DNA of 64,000 nt from Trematomus loennbergii. Its lineage: Eukaryota; Chordata; Actinopteri; Perciformes; Nototheniidae. Positions within the stretch are counted from its first letter, which is position 1, and the number at the start of each line of letters is the position of its first letter. The stretch spans positions 10,456,470 through 10,520,469 of the forward strand of contig JAAOOA010000028.1 in assembly GCA_012861695.1 (NCBI GenBank). Direction: 5' to 3'. Shown piece after piece: positions 1-35,572 of this stretch. The notes under the pieces are model-generated. The model searched no databases, was not told the origin of the DNA, and saw nothing but the letters and a program-made list of their open reading frames with translations. Both the position numbers and the translations under genes were made by a program.

Positions 1-226
1 TCAAAATCCAAGCCAACAAATACAAATCGCTCTACACTCATCATTTCACCTCTGCTGAACACTCATGGTTAAGGCTTCAAGATGAACTTCAATATTGTAA
101 TTTACCAAAGAGATGTAGATGTAAGTGTTACGTCATTACATCACTCGTGCTGCCGCCATACATCATCTCTCTTGTTAGATGACTCATTTCTTTCTTCAGC
201 TCTTTTCTTGGACTTTCTTTTAACAG

Positions 227-230
<4 letters not shown>

Positions 231-266
<36 letters not shown>
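231..266. repeat. (TC)n microsatellite
   Basis: Uninterrupted TC dinucleotides, about 18 units, in an eif2b3 intron. Apparent Ser-Leu or Arg-Glu peptides read across it are low-complexity artefacts. Confidence 0.95.
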
Positions 267-269
<3 letters not shown>

Positions 270-1020
270 AATGCTCTTTCTCCGTCTCTTGCTCAAGGAG
301 AGAAATGGACAGAGTAACTGTTGTTTTTCTCCTGTCATTCAGATGGAAATTCTAATCTCCCTTTAAAAGAAAGTAAGAGAGGGCAAGTGAAAGGAGGGGT
401 GTGGGGTGGTGGGGGGGAACACTGAGCACAGCACATTGCAAAGAAGAGGAAAAAGAAATGAAGACGGGGAAATTACCTCATAGTTTGCGAAGGGAGAGAC
501 TTGAAGTCATCATAAGAAGCTGAAGTGCTAATTTTCATTTCCTGTTTTTTTACAAGATTTTAGTTCAGTAACAATAACTGCATTATACATGCATTGTATT
601 TATTTCCATTACAGCCTTTTAAATGAGTTTTCTTTTGCTTTTACTAACAATCAACTCAATTATAGTAATGATATGTATGCAGTAGTTGACTTCCTGTTTG
701 CAATTAAACTAAAAGTCGTTAAGATTTCACAGTCACTGCTGTAAAGATAATCGAGATATGCACCTACTTATATTGTCCCCAGGATAAATGCTCAGACCTC
801 ATTACTAGATGTATTATTTTTCCAAGTCTGATGTAGTTAAATTACCCTCCTAAAGTCATTAGTGTCCTGTGGATTTGACATGTTGTGTGTGCGAACTTGA
901 ACTGCAGAAGTTAAACATATTTCGTTCTTTAAGTAGTTTCAGTTTCTGGCACAACCTTGGCCTTCTCCTCAGATGCTGAGCACAAATGGCAGCAAAGCAA
1001 GAGGAAGTGATTACCGATCG

Positions 1021-1094
1021 CATTCGCTGTATCTTGCAATTATGTGACTGCACGGAAATTGCGGAGTCACATAATTGCAAGGTTACAGAAAATG
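1021..1094. other. Inverted repeat able to form a long hairpin
   Basis: Arms 1033-1049 and 1065-1081 are perfect reverse complements over 17 bases, with a 15-base loop. The pairing extends outward, with a small bulge and a 2-base mismatch, to about 1021 and 1094, giving a stem of roughly 26 pairs in 74 bases. This is the size of a pre-miRNA hairpin. It could equally be a very short palindromic element remnant. It lies on the sense strand of an eif2b3 intron. I recognise no known microRNA in the arms. Confidence 0.6.
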
Positions 1095-1338
1095 TGTTAA
1101 CTATCACAGCTGTCTTTTCCTATTTTTTTACCTAAGGATACAGGAAGGAGCTTCCTCACAAACTCATCTTCTCGTATTGTACTCAGTTGATGACTGGGAA
1201 GTGTACCCTTATCTAATGACAGCACAATAAACCAGGATCCTTGTCCTATGTGTTGGTTTATGTGAAATAGTTCTGTTTTGTTGGATGTTTGACATCACAT
1301 TGAAATCATATGTAACCTCTCCTCTTCTTGGATCGTAG

Positions 1339-10430
<9,092 letters not shown>

Positions 10431-10615
10431 GTCCCACGGAGATAGAGTGGCATCACCTCATTAACCAATCAGAGAGCAGCGAAACACAGAGGACAACCAA
10501 TTCATCGGCTGACTGACCAATCAGAAGCCTGGATTGCAGCTTCACAATTCTACACTCTCTTCTAATCGGCTCTTTTGTACATTGTGTCCAAATAAAGACA
10601 AGTGATTAAAACCAT
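10431..10615 (+). other. eif2b3: eif2b3 3' UTR
   Basis: Sequence from the stop codon to about 20 bases beyond the AATAAA at 10591-10596. A short 3' UTR; the exact cleavage site is inferred. Confidence 0.75.
10591..10596 (+). promoter_or_regulatory. Polyadenylation signal AATAAA of eif2b3
   Basis: A canonical hexamer 160 bases after the eif2b3 stop codon, followed by a TG/T-rich stretch suitable as a downstream element. Confidence 0.8.
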
Positions 10616-11007
10616 GACTCAGCATGTTGGTTTGTATTGTTGTTTTGTGTTATTTCCCTAATCTTCTTCGGGAAAGCCCCTTAATGGCACTTCATTTCTT
10701 TGAGAAACTCACACACCGGAAGAAATCCATGATGTCATCTGTTTGACAGAGACAGCTTGACTGTCAGTACCAGGAAGATCTTTATAATTGTTTTGCCACA
10801 CTAGTCATTATCAGACTGTTACTGTCTCCTTTAATGGCAGGACTCAATGTACCCTGTTGGGGAGGGAGGAGACTCTGCATGGGTGTGAGCGTGCACACTG
10901 TGCAGCTGTGACGACCAGAGATGGAGGAAAAGCCCTGGGAGGGGTGACCACAATGGCGTGGGGGTTACGTTTATTTGTACACAAAAATGGTGTATGTGTA
11001 GGCCCCG

Positions 11008-11016
11008 GACCACCCA
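11008..11016 (+). promoter_or_regulatory. Candidate GLI binding site
   Basis: GACCACCCA, an exact match to the consensus bound by GLI transcription factors, 0.4 kb past the eif2b3 polyadenylation signal and 10.6 kb upstream of the ptch2 start codon. Sequence match only. Confidence 0.35.
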
Positions 11017-14000
11017 GCTTGATCCTGTATCAGTTAACACCGACACCCCGCCCTCACACAAACACAGCAGAGGAGGAAACTGACTTTTCTTCCTTTTTTC
11101 TCCTCTTCTTTCCCTCTCTGCTCCCTTTGCTGTGACAAGATTTATTGCATTCCTTCGGCAAAGCATTTCTTAAATTACAGGTTTGAAGTTCCTTAGTCAC
11201 GCAGGAAGAAGATGAGGACAGGGATGTATGTGGGGTGCTGTGTGTGTCAGAGTGTGTGCGTGTGTGTAAGATCCTGTCCTCTGTTTCCTATTGTGTCTGT
11301 GGCCTTGCAGGAGTCATTTAGACTGTCTCTTGTGGCCTGATTACGTGATGTTGCTGTGTGAGTGTGTGTGTGAGAGTCTGAGATTATGATGTCTCATTAC
11401 TTTCCATCTCCACTGTCCATTAGATGTGCTTGTTATCCTGTCAGTGAGATGCTATTTAGGATTATTCCTTAAGAGTTGACCGTTACTATTGTGCTTTTAT
11501 CTGTACCTTGTTTCATGTTTATATTCATTAACTCATAAAGTTGTGTTTTCATCCCCAAGGCTTTGAAAGTATAACTTTGTTGATTGTCTTTGAAGTACAC
11601 ATAAGATATTCTTGAAGAAGAAATCTGTCACTCTTTATGAATTTTAATCTTCAAAGGGGAATAAAAAAATGATGAGGATGTCATCATGGTTATTTTGGGT
11701 TGGATCCCCAACTGAATTTCTCTTTGGAAATCCTGGGTTAAAGTTTGAAGTCATTATTGGAAAAGGATGCAACGTTTTTCTACCTGGTCTGCAACCAAGT
11801 TTGATTCATGTGTGTGTGTTGTTTACGCAATGCAGGAAAAGCTGCTCACAGCTGTAAACATTTAAATTGTGTGTGTGTGTGTGTGGTGGGACAGCTCCGC
11901 CTACAATCCAAAGATCTTAGAAAACAAAACAAAAAGATCTTTAGGAACATATTTGGTTTCGATTTATTAAGTTGGATTGGCAGTGACATGCACATGTTAT
12001 CATTCACAAGTACATTTCAGAATACAAATGTTTGTGTAGAAACAGTTAGGATGATGGTTAGTTAGACTGGTTTCCTGACGTGAAAATACATTCCAGAAAT
12101 GTGCATGGGTCCCAGGTTGAAAAGATGAACTGCTAAATAAACAAAGTGTTGTTTATGTGGCCCCACCGCCGAGTTGTCTTCTCACCGTGTTTACTCTACA
12201 TGTGGATTCAGCTCACATTACTGAAAAACATCATTGTTCCCTTTCCTGTTGCATTGTTCCCTTTTAATTCTCAATGTGTACATTTGGTGATACCATATTT
12301 TGTAGGTATCTTGCTCACTTCTGCATCACTTCAAGCTAGTATTTGTTGTAATGTTGCAACCTAGTGAAGTCACTTTTTGCAGACGACAAGAGGGACTAGA
12401 TGGAAGGTGAAAAACTACATTTGTCAGCTGAAAATGCTGAAAACCACAGTTAAGGTTCACTTTGTCCGTGCTCTTTGTCTTGGCTGTGTTAACCTTTTTA
12501 GCGGTCTCACACTCTGACCTCTCTCTTCAACCACATGATGAGATCTGGCAGCCGGGTGTGTTTGGGTAGAGGTTTGTATATTTACTCAAAGACCCCTGAG
12601 TACCCTCAATACAACGCCGCCATGGCTGAGCCCGCCTTCCAGCACATACATGTGTTTGCTGGTGTATGTGCACACATGTGTGCAGGCATACCTGTGTGAC
12701 CATTGTTAATCCTCTGTCACACAAACTAATCAATGCCTGCTCACACCCCTTTGAGTGAATGCATGCATGCATGCGTGTGCACACATGCGTACACAAAATG
12801 TGCATGTTTGCTTTGCAGATCTGGAGATCAGATGTCGAGCCACAGATCATGTGTCAGGCTGTCTGTCGCTCTCTGGGTTTGTAGCCGTGTGGAATTTTCA
12901 GACATCTCTACAGAGGAATTTCTTCTAATTATGCATCCCAAACTAATCTTAACCCCAGAGAGAAGAGAAGTGATCTGTGAAATAAAACATATGCACAGAT
13001 AATCATCAGTTAACCAACCAGATTTGTTGGAAGAACATTTGCCCACAAAATGTGTTTTAACAAGGATAACATCTAGCTTATTACTTTATGAAGATGTTCT
13101 TGCAATTTTGCAGTGACTTTTATTGGCTTTTTAATTTTTTGCTGTCAGATCTGTTTTTCCTGCACTTGCTCCGTGTCTTTGCTCAACGTGTTGTTTTCTT
13201 GTCTCTGTGTGCAGAGTGAATCATGAAGACATCACTTTCGTAGGACATTAATGTCATAAAAGTTGACAGAAGTCTGGAGATTGAAAGACTTGTTCACATT
13301 AGAGTTTTTTCAGAGTCTGGGAAGGGACCCAAAGTGTGTCAACATTTGGTGCTATTAGTCAAGATAAATGCATTATGGATGACACTTCTGGACATGTTAT
13401 ATTGACACTGACTCACATGTACCTCCAAAAGAGAGTTTTTTAAGTAAAATGCAATTGGTGGATTAAATTGTTATTTTTCCAAATCATCTAGATATTTACC
13501 CACTTGTCACAAGTAGTGGAATAAAGATTTAAGGTGTGCTGTTCTGAGATATTGGCCTTTGCCACCATGTTAAGAAATAAGAGGTGAATTGAATGGTGTA
13601 TGTGTTGCACACAATATTCAAAGTGTTTTTTTTAATTACTCAGAATAATCTAAAGATCCAAAGGTCTGGCAATAGATTTATTGAAACCACTTCCTGCTGA
13701 GGAAGAACACATGATGAAAACGGTCCAAAGTAAAGTCTGTGGATAATCGAGACAGAGTTAGATAAAGTTGGGTAGGAAGTGTTTGGCCTTCTTTGACCAA
13801 CGTTGATTTATGTAGTAACACAAAGTGGACAAAGAAACAATATAATTTAGGTACAGAACATGTTCAGCCAAATTGTTTGGTGTGTTTAACTGTTTCCATT
13901 CAATTAAAGCCAGCAACATTAACGAATAAACAGTAACCCATTGTCGGGTCAGTCATTAAAAACTCATTTTTCACAGCCAAACATGGCTCCAACTGACCTA

Positions 14001-14835
14001 TGTTTATTTTAGGTTATAATCTCAAATGTACAAATATACCAAATATGTCATGTTGGAATTTGAGGAAATTGTGGGTTTACGTATGACACTGCCATTCCGC
14101 ATACTGAAGAATTGGCTTGCCAACTGTAGGGATAAAAGGGAAATGGGAAAATGTGTGTTAAGGGCTGAAATGGGATAGGTTGAAGGCCTTCATAAATTCT
14201 TGTTTCTGAGACATCCTCTGTGAACACAGATATCTTGGTTTTGCTTCTGCTGTACCGTTAGAGAGCGGGACATAGAAAATAAAGAACGGTTTCCCCAGAT
14301 CGATGGATAGGATGCACGGCGGAGACAAATGTGTGCTACATAGTCATACCCAGATGCACAGAGAGGTGGGGTGGAGTGTGAGCTCGGGGTTGGGGGGTTG
14401 GCTGAGTAGCTGGGTGGCTTCATGGCTTGAGGGCTGATCGTGGGTGAGCAACAGAGAGAGAGGGAGAGAGAGAGAGAGCAGGCCACCCAAGTGGAAGTCA
14501 GTCAGAAACCTGTGTGTGTTTGCTGCTGACCCCTACACATTAGCACAACACTTCCTCAATTTGTCTTCTGTGTTCTCCGGCCACAAATGAATTTCCTCCC
14601 TCCCTTTTTTTCCTACACATTACCTTTCAAGATGCTGCCCCCTCCACCTCCCACCAAACACACACACATATACGGACACCACCCATCTCTAACTTAAACA
14701 TCTGAATACATACACACACACACACTCTTTTTACAAGCTTTAGAGATACAACAGTGTGCTTATGTTGCTTAGCCAACAAAGAGTGTGTTCGGAGACACAG
14801 ATCCCATGTATGGGATAACAACCTTGGTGACATGC

Positions 14836-14940
<105 letters not shown>

Positions 14941-17900
14941 CCAGATATCCTTGTCTGTCACTGTGGAGGCCCCCAGCTAATTAACTAAACATTGACTGGG
15001 TGGTTGATTGGGATCACGCCTTAAATTGCTTTTGCAGTTAAATCACAGGAAGACGCAAAACACTGACCTGCTTTACACCCTCGGGTGACCTTTTGTCTCT
15101 AATTGTATTAGTTAAAATGTTTATAACATCCACAGCGGAACTGCAAACAGATTGGCTTTTCCAAATCACAAAAAATAAGTGAATATTTTTTTTCTTCAAC
15201 TATTTTACTACAATCAATCAACCCTATAAATCAGTTTAATCTGTTCAATTTGTTGGATGACACTTCAATTTCACAGCAGGTCCACTAGTAATGAGCTTAA
15301 AAGATACACGGAATGTTTACAATTGAGTAATTACTGAATTGTAAGCCTTTGGAGATGTTGTATTATAAATTAGAAAAGTGTTCCTGTTTTGTGAAATTCT
15401 GTATTTTCCTACGACAATTCTTCAAAGATGTATCTTAATATAATATCTGTGCGTACAAAGACAGCTGTATGTTGCCTCAAAGCGTTTGGATTGGAGCTTT
15501 TTTTGCTCATTGTTTAAAACTGATCACAATGTTGCTGAGCTTTTTTGAAAAGCCATACCATGCAGCTATGTTTGCTCACATATATTTATATATGCAGACA
15601 CACGCAGTTTTGAGGTTCCGTGCTTTCTTTTAAATCTACAGGTCTGAGTTTGCATTACCACCTGCTAGCTGTGTTTGACAATACCTCTGTTACAACCGCA
15701 CAAACAAAGACTTAAAGAAAAGTGTGTTTTCTCTGTCTCTCTCTGTGTTTTGTGTGTTTTTCACCCAGAAAGGCAACCATTCATTACGATGACAAAGGGG
15801 TAAAGAAATGCATTATCATAATTAATCTTGTGTGAGACTGTGGGTGGCAGCTCTGACTCTGCTGTGAGACTGACAGAGGTGCTCAACGCAGAACGCGTCT
15901 CCCTGCTACCGGGCAACTTTTTAATGATATCTGAGTAACGTGTAATTATAAGCCCGTAAAGATGAAACATATCTTAAGGGTTTTCCCCCATCAGTATGTG
16001 AAATTACTCTGTGAACTGTAAATCAAACGCTCCAAATGAGTCTGTTTTATGACTGAAAAAGTACAAAGGTTTTGGTTAATTTTGGTGTATATTTATTCCC
16101 GTGATCAAATAATGCAACTCTGTGTGTTTTTCAAACAGCTTTATTTGTCCAGTCTGCCGGCCCTTAGCCAAATATTCTGTTTGGTTATCATGAAAATTAT
16201 TTGTTCATTTGGATAGGACTTGACCTGAAATGTGTTTATGATTTGTTCCCTTTTTTGTTATACTTCAGTCTCAGTCTAGTCTCTCCGTCTAGATTGGCTG
16301 CTCTTTAGTTTTATGCTTTAAAGTGGTTTGTATAATGAAATTATTGTAAGTTGCCCTCACACATAGATAAGTATACACAGGGTTTAATGACAGGGTAGAA
16401 AAATGGTTATCATCATACCACCTCAATCGCCTTCAGATTACTTAGTGATTGTATAATGTGGATAGGGTCTTTATCTTTATGCCAGACCTGCATACACAAT
16501 TATTTGTTTACACATTTTAGTTTTAGGATTTAAAGATTCAAAGCTGTGTTCAGATATATTCCCTTATGCATTTCTGTCTTGTTTTTTTGAGACACATCAT
16601 CTAAGCTTTAGGTTTTATTTGTATTTACATGTTGGACAACCCTAAACATAGATCAGAAAGTCTCTTTTAGAAATATATTTATTGTTGTCTTTGTTATCTC
16701 GATATCTTTCTGTGAATACGTGCACCAGCTGTGGGGCCAGGTAATATCTGTCGAGTAACTGATATAGGAGGACAAGCAAATGACATATTTACACTGCTCA
16801 ACAAGACTCAACATTTAAAGGGAAAACCAGAGGGCTATAAAGATAACCTCTGCTGATATAGTGTTGCGCTAACTAACATGTACTGTACTCCATTTGGTTT
16901 TTACCTTTTTTCTTTTTGTTGTTGGAGACAGGTACATGTGAGAATCAAAATATGTAAAAGAACATTCAACAACAAGTCATGCTTTATAATACACATTCTC
17001 ACTTCCAGAAATTGAATTAGTTAAGTTTGTAATCTTGTTTCCAATTTCTCTCAGAAATATTTCCTTTTTTGGGAATGCCCCTTCTTTGTGTAACTTCCTA
17101 AATGTTCCCCAGATACACAGCACTTGGGTTTGAAATGGTATATCCTGCAGTATTTTTGTGGTTCCATTTTCACCTCACTATGAATATGTGTCCTAACTTC
17201 AACTATCACTGTTGCTAAAACATTATTCATATATTTTAACACCCTTTTTGTCCACTTTCCCGGCCATCTTTACTTACTCCTTTTGAGAGAAAAGAAGAAA
17301 TGCAGTCGTGAGCAGTCTCACTGCCTCCCTTTTCGATACATAAACACTCTCTGGGCCTGAACCCTGGCCGTCTCGGCTGCTGAGTGCCAGAGCGGTTCCG
17401 TAGCGCTGCCTATAGCACATACAGAACCCCGGACGGACAGCCAGCCATGCATGCATGGATGAACGGATGGATGGATGGAGTCACTGGGGAGACATGAAAT
17501 GCAGGAATGGAGATAGAGGGGGAGGGATAAGGAAGAGCAGGAGTAGAGAAGCAGACAAAACCAAGAGATGAAGGTGTTAAAAAGAACAATTTGAAATGTA
17601 AAAAGGACAAATGTAGGAGATAGAAATGGAGAGGATAGAGGGAGGGATGGAAGAAGAGGGACAAAGTGGGACACAGGGAAAGAAGGAGAGAGAAAGAGCT
17701 TGGGCGGTTTGTGTTTGGAGACCGGGGCGGTGTGATGGCAGATATCTGCACCGCGCATGGTCATCTCAGATGGTTTATTTATCCAAGGCCTCCAGACCAG
17801 GCCTCGGACCTCCCTGAGTTTGTTAGGCTTGAAGGGGCCCCCTACTACACAACCCAATTCCTCACATTCCACATTAGCTCCCATTTCCAGCTGCCGGTTT

Positions 17901-18204
17901 CCCTCTACCACTCAACCCGACCCAACCCAGTCCAGGCAGACTGTACCCAGGTCCAGCAAGGCGTAAATACAGGCCGGTCAGTGCGCTCTAGAATCAGGAG
18001 CGGGTTATAAGAACATTTGGTGGTCTCCGTTTGAACAGATGGATGAGGAGGTTAATGCTGTTGTGTGGTGTGAAGGAGAAGTTAGCAACAGTTCCTGTGA
18101 TCCTACACTGAAGGTCTATAATAGATGGCAGATCAAGTCAGTGTTTACATCATGATTTATGAGGATATACCAAGAGAGAACAGCAGAAAAGCTCCACTTT
18201 TGGC

Positions 18205-18376
18205 TGTCGTATAGCTCAGTTGGTGGAGCTGACAGCCCATGTTCTGGGGCTTGGTCCACAAGCAGAGGACGTGGGTTCAAAACCGCCCCGGGTCCATGTT
18301 CTGCGTGTCATCCCACTGTCTCCCCCTTTCATATCTGTTGCTCAAATAAGGCACTGGTTGCAAAGAAACATCATTA
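18205..18376 (+). mobile_element. tRNA-derived SINE
   Basis: An A-box-like TAGCTCAGTTGG at 18212-18223 and a B-box-like GGTTCAAAACC at 18274-18284 give an internal RNA polymerase III promoter of tRNA type. They are followed by a tRNA-unrelated tail with a CCCCCTTTC segment and a terminal AATAAGGCA-like motif typical of fish SINEs. The tRNA part has no proper cloverleaf spacing or acceptor stem, so it is not a working tRNA gene. Ends are approximate. Confidence 0.75.
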
Positions 18377-20956
18377 AAAAGATAAACTCAACATCTTTCT
18401 TAGACATTTGAGGCTTAAAAACTGCAACTCTGTTTATTTTTTGTAACCAGCGTTAAAATATAATATTGCTCATTTTCAGCCACATTTGCTTACTTAGCGC
18501 TAGGAACAACAATGAAGATAAAGATCTGAAACAAAGACTTCAAAGCGTATCAAAAGCGATAAAAGAGCGTTACACAGATATTTGAGCCTTTTAATGTATT
18601 TATTATCCCAGCCTCCGTGAAAGTTTTGATTATTTAGCCACCAGTGGTGGACTGACTGGTGACGTGTTGTCATTACTGTGAACCCTGATTTTTAGGAAAC
18701 ATTAACAATATGTCAGAGATGGGCTTTATATGATTTGTATGATAAAGACTGTCATCAGTGGTGAAGAAGTTCTTCGGATCCCTCCCTTATACAAAATTAA
18801 CAATACAACTATAGAAATGAATCATTGTCCTATGTCCTGCATAAGTAATAATTCAGAACTATCAACAAATGTATCTAAATTATCAAAAGTAAAAGTGCTT
18901 AACCCAAAATATTATAATCAGATTGTTAAAAATGATGCATCCATGTGTAAATAGAATTGTTTTTATTGTTTTAATCAGTTGAGGTAAAGCTCATTATATA
19001 TACCATAAGTAGTTAAATCAGCGTATTCTATTATGTTTTTTCATATGAAATTAAATCCTAACATGCAAAGTATAGTATATACAACTGTCAGATAAATGCA
19101 TAAACAAAGTAGCATAAACCAAGTACAACTTAAACATTGTATGTTATTTCAATCACAGATCATTTTTGATTTAATGACCTACTGCGCTGTTGTAGCTGGA
19201 AACAAAATGCATATCAAGTTGAATACTGTTTAACAGTTTCCAAAAAGGACTCAATTCATCTGATGAATGAATGAATCTTCATCATTCAGTTTTTATCCTG
19301 ACAGATATTTAAAAATGAAGTGTTTCTCCTTCCATGTGGTTTATACTTAATATTGGGCATTAGAGATTAATTTCAATATGGAAATATGTGAAAGTGGCCA
19401 TAGTAAAGTAAGACATGTATACCTTAATATTTACTGTTTTTGATTTTCTTTGAGCTTCTTTGATTTTCTTTTACTTGTTTTATCGTTGTCTTCAGACTTG
19501 AGCATGCTGGAAAGTCACATTGTGCTTGTGATAAACTCTCTGTTCAGACATTTTATAGAGCAAAGAATTATTATTATTTTTCTATAATGAAAATAACCAT
19601 TAGTTGCAACTGTGATCACAAAATCATTTCAATTCATCTGAGTGTGAAAACAACGTCAGGGAAGGTAGACTTGATTTGTGATTGCTTACTACATTAAAGT
19701 TCATACATATTTTAAACATTATCTCATTACTTTCTTCTTTGCATTATAAAACACTATGCTGTATTTCCCATGATGGAGATCCCCAGCCCACTGTCAGCAA
19801 CATTACTGCACATCCATAATAATGTCCTTTGTCTCATCCATGTAAACAGAGTGATGTTGGATGGAATGGCTGTTACATCAGTTGAACGTGCACCTACTGT
19901 AGCGGTCACAAACAGGAGAGCTTATGGCACCGACACCTACATTCAAATTGCTTTACTTCAGCTTCAAATTGTTTTACAGTCGTCCAAAGGGCCTTGAATT
20001 AGCACCAGTTAGTACCTGAGAAATGTTCGCCGCATCAGCACAGGATTGAGTTTAGGCAGACAATGATGTGTGTAATCTGGCAAAGTGTTTCTTCTTCACC
20101 CCCATACTGCCATGAGTGGGGCCAATGGGGGCTTTCATTAGAAAACACTCATAACTTCTTTTTTTGAGAGAGATTAGAAAAATTATCTGTCTAAGAACCC
20201 CCTTTCTTTCTTTCCTTCTGTCTTTCTTTCTTTTTCTTTCAATTTTTGATGTTGTTCTTAGGTGAACTGCTCTCTGAACTCTTGAAATCATGCATGGTGT
20301 GACATGGAAACGTTCCAAAAGTCTCCACAGAGATAAGGGTGTCACTCTGAACCAGGCAGCTCCAAGGTGTCGATTAAAAGGAGGCATGTGTGGAGCAATT
20401 CCTGCAAGCTTTAAAGGGTAACTTTACAGGGATGAGAGGTTATATTTTCTAGGGTGTAAGAAGGCCTATCAACCTACTTTTAGAAGCTTTTGGCCACAAG
20501 AGTTGAGGTTACAGCTGTTAGCGCCAAAACCCTACTCACACACTTCTTCTCACAGCTGCCTATAACAAACTGCACTGGTGGCATGAGAGGGTACATTTTT
20601 TTTATTTTGGGGGGTGTTCTATGACAGATGTGAGACTTCAAAAAAATCATTGCACACGCACGAGATGACCTGAAGTGATATGAAAAGTGTTGACAGATCT
20701 GTTATTCTCCCATACAAAAAAATTAATGACATGTTTACATTCTTTTCAAAAAAGCTGCTGAAGTACCTTTTTTTTTTTAACTGATTGCCCTTTACTGATG
20801 AAACTGAACATATGTGTGCGTGCGTGCATGTGGCTGTGATATCAATAGATGGCATGTGCGATTTCTCCTTTGCTAACTGGAGGGTCCAGTCACTGGGAAA
20901 TAATGTTCACAGAGCAAGTGAGGCGGGCAGGCAGCAAGCTGTGTGCGTGAGTGCGC

Positions 20957-20963
<7 letters not shown>

Positions 20964-20991
<28 letters not shown>
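20964..20991. repeat. (TG)n microsatellite
   Basis: A short TG array just upstream of the presumed ptch2 promoter region. Confidence 0.85.
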
Positions 20992-20995
<4 letters not shown>

Positions 20996-21090
20996 GCTGT
21001 GCAGAGTTTTTGAAAGAGTTCCTCTCCCTCCCCCTCCTCCTCCCCCGTCCTCCTCCTCCTCCCCTCCCTCCAGCCCAGGCAGCAGCAGCC

Positions 21091-21099
21091 TGGGTGGTC
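21091..21099 (-). promoter_or_regulatory. ptch2: Promoter-proximal GLI binding site of ptch2
   Basis: TGGGTGGTC is the reverse complement of the GLI consensus GACCACCCA, with no mismatch. It lies 505 bases upstream of the ptch2 start codon in a GC-richer, CCTCC-rich stretch. Patched genes are direct transcriptional targets of Hedgehog signalling through GLI sites near their promoters, which makes this site more credible than an isolated match. Confidence 0.6.
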
Positions 21100-21603
21100 C
21101 CCCTCTCTCTCCACTTTGGTGAGCTGTTGCTTAGCAGCTAATAATAGGCGATGTTTGCAAAGTAATTTGCCTCTTCCTTGGCCAATGGGAGCCGGAGCAC
21201 TTTTCCATCAAACCTCCCTTTTCAGGATTTGCCGAGAGGCGAACTTCTCCAAATGTTACCGCTACGGGATCGGAGTTAGACTTGACACGGGCGTCTCAGA
21301 CACAGGCTACTACTACTACTACTACTACAACTGGCTACTACTACTCCTCTCTGAGACGTCTTCTCACAACCTATCGGGACGAATGAAGACTGAAGGATCT
21401 ATACGGATTTCGGCGCATAATGTTGGGATGGAGTTTCGAGACTTGTTTGGCTCCAAGGAAGATTAGAAAACGTTCCTCTAACTTGTCGCCGGCGGTGCTG
21501 GATGCGCTCCTCTTCTATGTTGGATTATTGTCGCTTTTTCTGAACTCGCACCGATTCTCTGTCGCTTCGCTCTGCGCCCCGTTTAATTCACCCTCTTTGG
21601 ACT
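21100..21603 (+). other. ptch2: ptch2 promoter-proximal region and 5' UTR
   Basis: Sequence between the GLI site and the start codon. It is GC-richer than its surroundings and contains a (TAC)n-like tract around 21308-21345. No TATA box is obvious. The transcription start cannot be fixed from sequence. Confidence 0.5.
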
Positions 21604-35012
<13,409 letters not shown>

Positions 35013-35112
35013 NNNNNNNNNNNNNNNNNNNNNNNNNNNNNNNNNNNNNNNNNNNNNNNNNNNNNNNNNNNNNNNNNNNNNNNNNNNNNNNNNNNNNNNN
35101 NNNNNNNNNNNN
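35013..35112. other. Assembly gap of exactly 100 N
   Basis: A run of exactly 100 N, the conventional length for a gap of unknown size. It cuts ptch2 exon 7 and is followed at once by the inside of a retrotransposon, so the true distance, and possibly the join itself, is unknown. Confidence 0.98.
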
Positions 35113-35295
35113 AAAATGTTTTGGCTTTCCACTAAGGACTTACCACTCCATGTCGCCTCAAGGAAACTGGCTCCGAGATTTGTGGGTCCTTTCCCGGTGT
35201 CCAGAGTCATCAACCCGGTGTCTGTACGCTTGCAACTCCCCAGAACTATGAGAGTACATCCGACGTTTCACGTCAGTAAAATCAAGCCGGTGTGA
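35113..35295 (+). pseudogene. Integrase C-terminal fragment (Ty3/gypsy pol)
   Basis: An open fragment with [20 protein letters not shown] and [13 protein letters not shown], the typical GPF/Y-like end of gypsy integrase. It is truncated on the left by the gap and stops where the frame changes, just before the chromodomain. Confidence 0.85.
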
Positions 35296-35335
35296 GAGCA
35301 CACTTGTTCCCGCCTCCAAGCCCCCTCCACCGCCC

Positions 35336-35572
35336 GAGTTCTTTGAAGGGGGTGAGGTTTACAAGGTCCGTAAGCTACTAGAGGTCCGTAATAGGGGGAG
35401 GGGGAAGCAATTCCTGGTAGACTGGAAGGGTTACGGTCCTGAGGCTAGAAGCTGGGTAGCTGCGTCATTTATCGTAGACAAGACGCTTATCCACGATTTT
35501 TACAATCAGCCTGGGCCATCAGGAGTTGGCCCTAGAGGGGGGGGTACTGTTGTGCACCGACAGAAATGCTAG
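35336..35572 (+). pseudogene. Chromodomain at the pol C-terminus
   Basis: Open from before 35336 to TAG at 35570-35572. It shows YKVRKLLEVR, FLVDWKGYGPEARSWV and a final aspartate-rich FIVDKTLIHDF, the chromodomain signature with its aromatic cage residues. Such domains guide integration into particular chromatin. The frame is +1 relative to the preceding integrase fragment. Confidence 0.85.

Larger units (their letters stand above)
1..1338. other. eif2b3 intron, non-coding
   Basis: Intronic sequence upstream of the first eif2b3 exon seen here; earlier exons of the gene lie outside the window. I see no exon in it. It holds a (TC)n tract at 231-266 and a strong inverted repeat at 1021-1094, listed separately. 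Confidence 0.7.

Noticed and set aside
18205..18290. Possible tRNA gene with A and B boxes
   Set aside because: Only the internal promoter boxes are tRNA-like. The acceptor stem does not pair, spacing is off, and a SINE-type tail follows.
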